26,303 nucleotides of DNA from positions 1 to 26,303 of IMG/VR virus record IMGVR_UViG_3300025901_000009. One strand, 5' to 3'. The DNA is from a virus. The notes beneath the pieces were generated by a model. It saw only the letters and a list, made by a program, of their open reading frames with translations. It was not told the origin of the DNA and searched no databases. Shown one piece after another: positions 12,996 through 18,997 of the stretch; position 1 is the first letter of the stretch; every line of letters starts with the position of its first letter. The translations under genes were made by a program, and so were the position numbers.

Positions 12996-14024
12996 ATGTC
13001 CGTACAGCCCGAACTGCGTGACGAGATCGTCGCGCGGGTCAACCGGAAGTACGAGGGCGACATCCGTCGTGGGAATGATTTCGAGCACCCAGCTCGCATC
13101 CCCACTGGCAGCCTCGAACTCGACGTGGCCACTGGCGGTGGCATCCCGGTCGGCCGCTGGACCCGCTTCTACGGCGGCTACCACAGCACGAAGACCCTGC
13201 GCGCCCTGACCGTCCTGGGCCACGCGCAGCGCATGGGGATGCTGTGTGCCTACTACAACGTCGAGAAGCAGTACGACCCGAAGTTCGCCAGGGACAACAT
13301 CGGCGTCAACATCGACGAGCTGACGCTGGTCGAGGGAACTTCTGTCGAAGAGATCGGCGAGAAGATGGAGGCCATGTTCCAGGTCTGCCACTTCCACGTC
13401 ATCGACTCGTGCTCGATCGCCGTGTCCGAGGACGAGCTGAACGCCGACATCCGCGACTGGCGCCCCGGCATCACGGCGCGCGCCTGGGGCAAGGTCTTCC
13501 GCCGACTGAACGAGCGCTTCAACTCCACGGAGCACACGGTCATCCTCATCGACCAGGTGCGCGTCAACTTCAAGACCGGCTCAGACGAGCCTGCCGGTGG
13601 CAAGGTCTTCGATCACCAGTCCAGCATGTCCGTGTCGTTCCGCAAGGGGTCCTGGCTGCACCGCAACGACAAGGGCTTCCTCGACGAGAAGGGCGGGCAG
13701 GCCAAGGGCAGCTCCGGCATGATGGAGCCGTCCGGCTACGAGGTGAAGTGCCGCGTGGAGAAGAGCCGCGTGTGCCGCCCGTTCCGCACCGCAGCGATGC
13801 GCCTCGACCTGGACACGCTTCAGTTCGACAGCCTGTTCGAGATCGTCAAGGCGGCCAAGCACTACGGCGTGGTTCAGTCCAGGGGCGCGTACTACTACTA
13901 CACGCCCGATGGCGGGGAAGAGCAGAAGTTCCAGGGCGAGAAGCAGCTCCGCATGTTCGCACTGGGCGATCTGTCCTTCCAAGAAGAGGTTCGCAAGGCT
14001 GCACTCGCTGCGTCGCTGAGGTGA
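12996..14024 (+). CDS. recA: RecA/UvsX-like recombinase
   Basis: The 342-residue product follows RecA in order: RIPTGSLELDVATGGGIPVGR, Walker A region YGGYHSTKT (60-67, K66), YYNVEKQYDPKFA (catalytic Glu, as in FxDAEHALDP), Walker B FHVIDSCSIAV, VILIDQVRVNF (as in IFINQIR), and GYEVKCRVEKSRVCRPF (as in KVVKNKVAPPF). The Walker A lacks the usual second glycine (Thr in its place), a change also seen, as I recall, in T4 UvsX. It would form filaments on ssDNA for recombination and repair of replicating phage DNA. ATG 12996 has an AGGAGA ribosome site and follows the polymerase by seven bases. The next gene has its own promoter. Confidence 0.92.
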   Translation: MSVQPELRDEIVARVNRKYEGDIRRGNDFEHPARIPTGSLELDVATGGGIPVGRWTRFYGGYHSTKTLRALTVLGHAQRMGMLCAYYNVEKQYDPKFARDNIGVNIDELTLVEGTSVEEIGEKMEAMFQVCHFHVIDSCSIAVSEDELNADIRDWRPGITARAWGKVFRRLNERFNSTEHTVILIDQVRVNFKTGSDEPAGGKVFDHQSSMSVSFRKGSWLHRNDKGFLDEKGGQAKGSSGMMEPSGYEVKCRVEKSRVCRPFRTAAMRLDLDTLQFDSLFEIVKAAKHYGVVQSRGAYYYYTPDGGEEQKFQGEKQLRMFALGDLSFQEEVRKAALAASLR

Positions 14025-14041
14025 CTCGCTGGAAAATCTGC

Positions 14042-14065
14042 TATAATGTGCCTGGACCGAAAGGA
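14042..14065 (+). promoter_or_regulatory. TATAAT promoter and ribosome site of the small-gene operon
   Basis: A consensus TATAAT (14042-14047, preceded by TCTGC) lies in the 49-base gap after recA. GTGACT (14021-14026) is a poor -35 at 15 bases. An AAAGGA ribosome site (14060-14065) stands eight bases before ATG 14074. It is the only perfect -10 box I found near a gene start. Confidence 0.55.
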
Positions 14066-14073
14066 ACAGTCAC

Positions 14074-14280
14074 ATGCAGCTTCAGGGAGTTCGGCCCGGC
14101 GACATCGTGTTCTGCGACGTGAAGGGCCGCCGGTTTTACGCTGAGGTTCAGGAGAAGGAGGGCCGTGAGCTACGGATCCTCCCTCTCCACTCGAACATCA
14201 CCTACTTCCACGTCAGCGCGCGACAGGTCGTTCGTCACTACCGCCTCTCAGGCAGAAATGGTGCTAAGATCCCGGCATGA
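14074..14280 (+). CDS. Small beta-rich hypothetical protein
   Basis: A 68-residue protein from ATG 14074 with an AAAGGA ribosome site. The start GVRPGDIVFCDVKGRRFYAE followed by alternating strands (RELRILPL, TYFHVSARQVV) suggests a small SH3- or KOW-like beta barrel; no family is certain. Its 3' end carries a TAAGAT box (14265-14270), and its stop overlaps the next ATG (ATGA). Confidence 0.7.
   Translation: MQLQGVRPGDIVFCDVKGRRFYAEVQEKEGRELRILPLHSNITYFHVSARQVVRHYRLSGRNGAKIPA
14265..14270 (+). promoter_or_regulatory. Extended -10 box (TGC-TAAGAT), probable leaderless start
   Basis: GTGCTAAGAT (14261-14270) ends six bases before ATG 14277, so transcription would begin at or next to the start codon. 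It lies inside the end of the previous gene. No -35 is visible. Confidence 0.45.
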
Positions 14281-14474
14281 AGTGGTGCAACCTCTGCGGG
14301 CGCCAGAAGCATTACGACCCCTGCGACATGGCCACCCTGTCTGACGGCAGAATCGTCCACGTCAGCCGGATCGACAAGGACACCGGCGACGTGCGTCAGC
14401 AGATTCAGGCGGGCGAGGTGAAGGTTGCCAACCGCTGGCTGATCCGGCCGACCAAGAAGAAGCGAGGGCGCTGA
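14277..14474 (+). CDS. Small cysteine-rich protein
   Basis: A 65-residue protein starting KWCNLCGRQKHYDPCDM, with three cysteines and a histidine that could hold a zinc ion, followed by a short beta-type segment (GRIVHVSRIDKD) and a basic tail (RPTKKKRGR). I do not recognise a family; it may bind nucleic acid. ATG 14277 overlaps the previous stop and its stop overlaps the next ATG (TGATG). Confidence 0.7.
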   Translation: MKWCNLCGRQKHYDPCDMATLSDGRIVHVSRIDKDTGDVRQQIQAGEVKVANRWLIRPTKKKRGR

Positions 14475-14809
14475 TGGATTTCACTGAGTATCAGGCGAGG
14501 GCCACAGAGACCGCCGTCTACCCCGGCCAGGGCGAGTTCACCGGCTTGGCCTATGCCGCTCTCGGTCTCTCCGGTGAGGCTGGCGAGACCGCCGAGCAGG
14601 TCAAGAAGACGTGGCGCGACGACGGCGAGTCCGTGACCAACGAGCGCCGCGTGAAGATCCTCAAGGAGCTGGGCGACGTGCTCTGGTACGCCGCGCAGGT
14701 CGCGACAGAAATCGGCGCCGACCTGGGCGACGTGGCGCAGGAGAACATCGACAAGCTGGCCGCCCGGAAGGCCGCCAACCTGATCCACGGAGAGGGATCC
14801 GACCGATGA
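14474..14809 (+). CDS. MazG-like nucleotide pyrophosphohydrolase
   Basis: The 111-residue product has the all-alpha NTP pyrophosphohydrolase (MazG-like) metal motif EAGE (E35-E38) in GLSGEAGETAEQVKK and ELGD (E65-D68) in KILKELGDVLWYAAQVATE. These four carboxylates bind Mg and the enzyme cleaves NTPs or dNTPs to NMP plus pyrophosphate. Phage MazG-like proteins clean non-canonical or excess nucleotides or lower (p)ppGpp. ATG 14474 overlaps the preceding stop, and the stop overlaps the next gene by ATGA. Confidence 0.88.
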   Translation: MDFTEYQARATETAVYPGQGEFTGLAYAALGLSGEAGETAEQVKKTWRDDGESVTNERRVKILKELGDVLWYAAQVATEIGADLGDVAQENIDKLAARKAANLIHGEGSDR

Positions 14810-14991
14810 AGAACGGCTACGTCATCCTCAGCCGCCACTTCCTGCGCAGGACCGCACGGATGCGGCAGAATCGCTTCGAGCGCGCCTTCGAGGAAGCCGG
14901 GCAGGCCGGAGAGTGGATCCGCGTGATCAAGTCCCCGCGCGGCCCCTACCGCTGGTACGTCGTGCGCATGAACGAGTCCTCGGCTGAGTGA
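14806..14991 (+). CDS. Small basic hypothetical protein
   Basis: A 61-residue, strongly basic protein (MKNGYVILSRHFLRRTARMR, then ERAFEEAGQAGEWIRVI and PYRWYVVRM). The pattern suggests a helix followed by a beta hairpin. No family is recognised. It is coupled to mazG-like by ATGA and to the next gene by GTGA. Confidence 0.65.
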   Translation: MKNGYVILSRHFLRRTARMRQNRFERAFEEAGQAGEWIRVIKSPRGPYRWYVVRMNESSAE

Positions 14992-15152
14992 AGCCGATCA
15001 CTCCGACGTGTCCGAAGTGCGGCGAGGCCATCAAGTTCCAGGGCTTGCATGGCGTCTGGCAGGGCATCTGCGTCAACGAGAAGTGCCCGCAAACGATCGT
15101 CTCGGACAGAGAGGTGTGGAAGCGTGAAGACAAAGATTCTGCTGGGTCTTAG
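14988..15152 (+). CDS. Zinc-ribbon mini-protein
   Basis: A 54-residue frame from GTG 14988, which overlaps the previous stop (GTGA). It contains PTCPKCGEAIKF and GICVNEKCPQ, two knuckles of a zinc ribbon. The frame fills the gap between its neighbours, and the overlap pattern is the same as in the rest of the operon, which supports it as real. It extends 29 bases into the next gene. A nucleic-acid-binding or protein-adaptor role is possible. Confidence 0.65.
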   Translation: MKPITPTCPKCGEAIKFQGLHGVWQGICVNEKCPQTIVSDREVWKREDKDSAGS

Positions 15153-15252
15153 TTTCGTGGCGGCCGTGAGCTACGCCTACTATCTCGGCTACTGGACGGC
15201 GGTCGAGGACAGACCGCTGCCGCCCGAGTCCGACTGGATGCCGGTCACATGA
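15124..15252 (+). CDS. Single-span membrane peptide
   Basis: A 42-residue frame from GTG 15124 (GTGAAGACA). It begins with a basic MKTK followed by a hydrophobic segment (ILLGLSFVAAVSYAYYLGYW, about residues 5-24) and an acidic, Pro-rich tail (DRPLPPESDWMPVT). This is a typical single transmembrane segment or uncleaved signal anchor with the tail probably outside. Its stop overlaps the next ATG (ATGA). Function unknown; membrane-modifying or superinfection-related roles are guesses. Confidence 0.6.
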   Translation: MKTKILLGLSFVAAVSYAYYLGYWTAVEDRPLPPESDWMPVT

Positions 15253-15698
15253 AGGTCTACGTCGCCGCGTCCATCAAGGACCGTGCGCGCGCGGAGCAGA
15301 TCGCCGACGCCATCGAGGACGCCGGTCATCTCATCACGTTCAAGTGGTGGGGTGACGAGGGCGAGATCCGCGACGCCGACGAGGGCAAGACCTGGCGGGA
15401 CGATCCCGAGCAGGCCCAGGCGCTCGCTCAGCGCGAGCAGAAGGGCGTCTGGGACGCCGACGCGCTGGTCCTCTGCGGGCACGAGAAGCTGATGGGCGCC
15501 CTGATCGAGTTCGGCATGGCGGTCAGCGACGAGAAGCCCGCGATCATTCTGCCCGGCTGCCAGCGCGACTCAATCTTCTGGCACCTGCCCGGCGTGGTCC
15601 AGGTCGAGACGATCGAAGAGGTGATCTCCGAACTTGATGAACTTCACTTCGTCGAGCTGGCTTTCACTGTCCCGACTGACGCAGAGGACGACGACTGA
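15249..15698 (+). CDS. Nucleoside 2-deoxyribosyltransferase-like protein
   Basis: The 149-residue product starts MKVYVAASIKDRARAEQIAD, then AGHLITFKWWGD, followed by DADALVLCGHEKLMGALIEF and IILPGCQ. The first strand with AAS, the DAD-hydrophobic strand and the helix GALIEFGMA (with the nucleophile-type Glu) are the plan of the NDT/DNPH1 family, enzymes that cleave or exchange the base of deoxynucleosides or dNMPs. With the MazG-like enzyme it points to nucleotide pool control. ATG 15249 overlaps the membrane peptide stop, and the acidic C terminus ends at TGATG of the next gene. Confidence 0.78.
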   Translation: MKVYVAASIKDRARAEQIADAIEDAGHLITFKWWGDEGEIRDADEGKTWRDDPEQAQALAQREQKGVWDADALVLCGHEKLMGALIEFGMAVSDEKPAIILPGCQRDSIFWHLPGVVQVETIEEVISELDELHFVELAFTVPTDAEDDD

Positions 15699-15886
15699 TG
15701 CCAGTCAGGGGCAAGGGCTGGTACAAGCGCCCCTACCGGATCGTTGGAACCGACCCGAAGGGCCGCAAGGTCCACAAGTCGTTCCACTGGAAGGGCGCAC
15801 GGGACAACGACATCAACGCCCTGCTGAACATGGGCTACAAGGTCAAGCCCGAGAATCGCGGGCCGGAAACCCTGCCGAGGGGCTGA
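15698..15886 (+). CDS. Small basic hypothetical protein
   Basis: A 62-residue basic protein (RGKGWYKRPYRIVGTDPKGR, KVHKSFHWKGARDNDINALL). It looks like a short beta hairpin followed by a helix with many Lys/Arg, which could contact nucleic acid. I recognise no family. ATG 15698 overlaps the previous stop (TGATG). Confidence 0.65.
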   Translation: MPVRGKGWYKRPYRIVGTDPKGRKVHKSFHWKGARDNDINALLNMGYKVKPENRGPETLPRG

Positions 15887-16056
15887 AGGTCGGCGATCGA
15901 GTCCGTGTTCACTGGCAGTACGATCGTGCCTACGGTCCCGGCACGGCAGAACACGAGGGCGTCATCACCAAGCTCGACGACTGGATCACCGTCCAGGGCA
16001 GTCGATCCCGACTGGAAATGCCGCTGTCGATGATCGACAGAATCGAGTCTCGATGA
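15883..16056 (+). CDS. KOW/SH3-like mini-protein with probable CTG start
   Basis: The 57-residue frame reads KVGDRVRVHWQYDRAYGPG, then EHEGVITKLDDWITVQG and a C-terminal LEMPLSMIDRIE. This is the pattern of a small SH3-like barrel (VGDRV.V...G.I). No ATG, GTG or TTG exists near the folded part; the only sensible start is CTG 15883, which overlaps the previous stop as CTGA, the same geometry as the ATGA/GTGA joins elsewhere. The alternative ATG 15634 would add 83 residues that overlap two other genes. It ends in ATGA with the nuclease gene. Confidence 0.6.
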   Translation: MKVGDRVRVHWQYDRAYGPGTAEHEGVITKLDDWITVQGSRSRLEMPLSMIDRIESR

Positions 16057-17144
16057 TCTACGACAGAAAGACGATCCTCTCCATGAAGTTGCGCTCGACG
16101 ATGCAGCTCCGCAAGCTCACGCGCGTCGAGATGCTGTCGAGGATGCAGGTCTTCCGTCTCGTCGAGCCGCTGACCCAGAGCCTCTACCACGACATCCTCT
16201 GGGACCAGTTCCGCAACCAACACGGCGACGCCCCGCACGGGCGCCCGTGGCACGTCTCCTTCCACGCCTCGCAGTTCCCCGGCGACGACCCGATGGCCTG
16301 CCCCCGGCAGTCGCTCTACCGCATGATGGACTTCGCCCAGGACGCGCCGCCGAACCGGATGCTCACGGTGACGGCCGCCGCCGGGAAGGGCGTCGAGATC
16401 GAGCTGGTCTCGAAGTGGCACGCCGCCGGGATTCTGCTCAGCGCCCCGCCGGACGACCCCATCCAGACCGGCTTCGAGGTCGAGGAAGCCCGCATGACCG
16501 GCTCCGTGGACAGCGTGATTCTGCCGCCCGGCTGGAACAAGCCGCTGCCGGTGGAGATCAAGAGCAAGTTCCACCGCGTGATCGAGCTGATGAAGGTCGG
16601 CGCCCAAGGTCCCGACTCCAACCACGTCACCCAGATCAAGGCCCAGCTTGGCCTCGTCCGCGCAGCTCAGGAGTCCGGCGAGCTGTGGGCAGATCTTGAC
16701 CCCGTGGACCACGGCGTCATCTTCTACCTCTCGCGCGACAACCCCATCCACACGGCCGAGTTCCGCGTGGACTACGACCCGAAGTTCTTCGAGCAGGGCC
16801 TCGCCCGCCTGAAGGAGTGGGCCAAGCTCTTCGACGAGGACATTCTGCCCAGTCCGGTCCTCGGCACGAAGCACCCGATGGGCTGGCGGTGGAGTTATCC
16901 ACCGTGTCAGTTCTGTAACTACAAGAAGACGTGCAAGCTCGATCACGAGCAGAAGATCTTCACGCTGTCCGAATCGGTCGGCGTCAATCGGACACAGCGG
17001 CACCGCCCGGACTACGACCCCGCCAAGGCCCGGTGGCGTGTGGCCAAGACGTGGGCTGACGTGGCAGAATCCGCTAAGATCCAAGCATCCAGCGATGTAC
17101 CTGAGCGCGGCGCGACAGTCAGCAATTCAGCAGACAGCGCGTAG
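16053..17144 (+). CDS. Cas4/RecB-like PD-(D/E)XK nuclease with Fe-S cysteines
   Basis: The 363-residue product has the PD-(D/E)XK core: GSVDSVILPP (D153) and PVEIKSK (E168, K170), with a helix containing HVTQIKAQLGLV (the QxxxY-like helix of RecB-family nucleases). Four cysteines, C83 in MACPRQSLY and C285, C288, C294 in CQFCNYKKTC, are placed as in Cas4/AddB-type nucleases that hold a 4Fe-4S cluster. Such enzymes resect DNA ends to give ssDNA for recombination, fitting recA upstream and rusA downstream. ATG 16053 overlaps the previous stop. The C-terminal tail (about 330-363) is polar and carries the promoter of the next gene. Confidence 0.87.
   Translation: MIYDRKTILSMKLRSTMQLRKLTRVEMLSRMQVFRLVEPLTQSLYHDILWDQFRNQHGDAPHGRPWHVSFHASQFPGDDPMACPRQSLYRMMDFAQDAPPNRMLTVTAAAGKGVEIELVSKWHAAGILLSAPPDDPIQTGFEVEEARMTGSVDSVILPPGWNKPLPVEIKSKFHRVIELMKVGAQGPDSNHVTQIKAQLGLVRAAQESGELWADLDPVDHGVIFYLSRDNPIHTAEFRVDYDPKFFEQGLARLKEWAKLFDEDILPSPVLGTKHPMGWRWSYPPCQFCNYKKTCKLDHEQKIFTLSESVGVNRTQRHRPDYDPAKARWRVAKTWADVAESAKIQASSDVPERGATVSNSADSA
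17075..17080 (+). promoter_or_regulatory. -10 box TAAGAT before the Pro/Glu-rich protein gene
   Basis: CCGCTAAGATCC (17071-17082) lies inside the end of the nuclease gene. Transcription from about 17087 would leave only about eight bases before ATG 17095, with no Shine-Dalgarno. No -35 is clear. Confidence 0.45.
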
Positions 17145-18552
17145 CAACAGTGTAGAAGGAAACCCAGAGGAACTAGTCAAAGACGCCCTCGAAGCCATCA
17201 CGTACTGCGATGCCACTGACGCGGCGTACAGCGTTGCGGAGGCGGCGGGGTGCTACGAGTTGGTTCCGGGTGTCTGGTATCGGAAGGAGAACGAGTTGGA
17301 CGCTACGCAAGCCAGGGCGATTCTCACCCAGGCCAAGGCGGATCAGACCTACGAGGCGCCGATCCCCGAGGACGACGCCAAGGCCGTCGAAGAGGCCACC
17401 AGCCTCGTCGAGATGGCACAGACCGCGTGGAACCAGTACGTGCGCGGCCCCGAGGTCGAGTCGATCCTCAAGATCGCCGAGGCGACGCTGAACGGCAACG
17501 GTGCCGCCCCGGCAGAACCCGAGGCCACGGCCCCGCCCGCAGAGCCGGAGCCGGAACCCGAGCCTGACCCCCAGGGGGCTGCTCAGGCCACGCCGCCGAC
17601 CGAAACCGTAGCCGAGACCGGCGCCGACGAGCCGGTGGATCTCGCGCAGGTCGAGCCGTGGGACGGCTACGAGGCCGAGAAGGCTGCTGACATTCAGAAG
17701 GGCATCGAGGCGGCCGTCACGGAGTACGACGAGGCCGAGCTTCGTGATCTGCTCGCGAATGTCTGGGCCTACGAGCACGCGCACAAGCGTCGCGTGGGCA
17801 TCATCGGCACGCTGACCAAGGCCGCCGAGAAGCTGGAAGCGGGCGAGACCGGCAAGGGTGCCACGGACACCACGGCACCGGCAGAACCGGCAGAACCGGA
17901 GACGCCCGCCACCCCCGACCCGGAGCCGGAGACCAAGCCCGAGCCGGAAGAGCCGGTCACGCCGGAGCCGGAGACGGCCGTCGAGACCGAGACGCCCGCC
18001 GAGCCTCAGCCGACCGTCAAGGAGACGATCGAGCAGGAGCCGAGCGACTACGCCAAGCTCCGCGAGACCGTGGACGCCGAACTGCGCCGGGATCGGCTCG
18101 TCATGCCGACGCCCCCGCCGCAGGACGACATCCCCGAGCTGCCGTGGGACATCACCAAGGTCGGCAACGGCGAGCTTCAGCAGCTCCACTGGGCCTACGC
18201 CCAGCTCGCCTACTACAAGGCGTTCATCGTCCAGTACGAGGACCGCATGGCGACCCACTGCAAGCAGGCCGCCGACGAGATCCACCGGGATCTGCTGAAC
18301 GCCAGCGACAAGTACGACGAGAACGGCAAGGAGAAGCGAGTCTCGATCCTCGAAGCCGAGATCGAGGCCGACGATGCGATCGTGTCGTGGCGCCGCCAGC
18401 AGCGTCGTCACGAGATCTTCTCGGCCCAGGCCAAGCAGGAGCGCGACGCCTACCAGAAGCTCGTCGAGCAGATGTCGCGGATCCACACGATGCGCCAGGA
18501 CGAGTGGGAGCAGTCCGGGCAGAAGATCGGTCGTGGCCGCCCCGGAAGCTAA
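17095..18552 (+). CDS. Modular Pro/Glu-rich protein, recombination-region
   Basis: A 485-residue protein with three folded-looking blocks joined by acidic low-complexity linkers. Residues about 1-137 are helical (PEELVKDALEAITYCDATDA, CYELVPGVWYRKENEL). A PE-rich linker with PEPEPEPDP follows, then a small helical block (AEKAADIQKGIEAAVTEYDE, RVGIIGTLTKAAEKLEAG). A second linker of Pro/Glu/Thr repeats comes next, then a long C-terminal helical or coiled-coil region (ELQQLHWAYAQLAYYKAFIV to DEWEQSGQKIGR). No family is recognised. It overlaps the nuclease gene by 50 bases and rusA by 20. That slot often holds a ssDNA-annealing or mediator protein, but I see no RecT, Erf or Rad52 motif. ATG 17095 is the best start. 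Confidence 0.75.
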   Translation: MYLSAARQSAIQQTARSNSVEGNPEELVKDALEAITYCDATDAAYSVAEAAGCYELVPGVWYRKENELDATQARAILTQAKADQTYEAPIPEDDAKAVEEATSLVEMAQTAWNQYVRGPEVESILKIAEATLNGNGAAPAEPEATAPPAEPEPEPEPDPQGAAQATPPTETVAETGADEPVDLAQVEPWDGYEAEKAADIQKGIEAAVTEYDEAELRDLLANVWAYEHAHKRRVGIIGTLTKAAEKLEAGETGKGATDTTAPAEPAEPETPATPDPEPETKPEPEEPVTPEPETAVETETPAEPQPTVKETIEQEPSDYAKLRETVDAELRRDRLVMPTPPPQDDIPELPWDITKVGNGELQQLHWAYAQLAYYKAFIVQYEDRMATHCKQAADEIHRDLLNASDKYDENGKEKRVSILEAEIEADDAIVSWRRQQRRHEIFSAQAKQERDAYQKLVEQMSRIHTMRQDEWEQSGQKIGRGRPGS

Positions 18553-18997
18553 CCCCTTCCTGGCGCTGCCGCGCGCGCAGATCAAGCTGAAGATCAGCGG
18601 GGATGCTGCAACGAAGCAGCGTCCCCGCTTCAACAAGGTCACCGGCCAGGTCCACCAGCCGCCCTCGAACATCATCAGCGAGAACGACGTGCGGGCAGTC
18701 TGGCGTGAGCAGGGTGAGCCTCGGATGCCGGACGACGCCCCGCTGGGCATCGAGATGCAGATCACGGTCGTCCGGCCGAAGGGGCACTTCAAGAAGGACG
18801 GGTCGCTTTCTACTGAGGGTCAGAAGCACCCGTATCCCGAGCGCAAGAAGCCTGACCTGGACAACGCGCTCAAGTTGGTGTGTGATGCACTGAACTCGCG
18901 GGCATACCGCGACGACGTTCGCTTTGTGCGGGCCGCCTTGGAGAGAAACTGGGGTGAGTGGCCCGCTACATTTATTCGTATTTACACGGTGGAATGA
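18533..18997 (+). CDS. rusA: RusA-type Holliday junction resolvase
   Basis: The 154-residue product has the RusA signature KKPDLDNALKLVCDAL followed by NSRAYRDDVRFV, giving the catalytic aspartates D108, D110 and D127/D128. Upstream is the expected IKLKISGDAATKQRPRF start of the fold. RusA dimers cut Holliday junctions symmetrically to resolve recombination or replication intermediates before packaging. I chose GTG 18533, which gives a normal RusA length and an N-terminal PEANPFLALP; an upstream ATG in frame would add 53 residues overlapping the previous gene. Its stop overlaps the next start (ATGA). Confidence 0.9.
   Translation: MAAPEANPFLALPRAQIKLKISGDAATKQRPRFNKVTGQVHQPPSNIISENDVRAVWREQGEPRMPDDAPLGIEMQITVVRPKGHFKKDGSLSTEGQKHPYPERKKPDLDNALKLVCDALNSRAYRDDVRFVRAALERNWGEWPATFIRIYTVE

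Noticed and set aside
18374-18532. N-terminal extension of RusA from ATG 18374
   Set aside because: The extra residues are a Ser/Arg-rich shadow of the upstream coiled-coil gene; GTG 18533 gives the normal RusA length.
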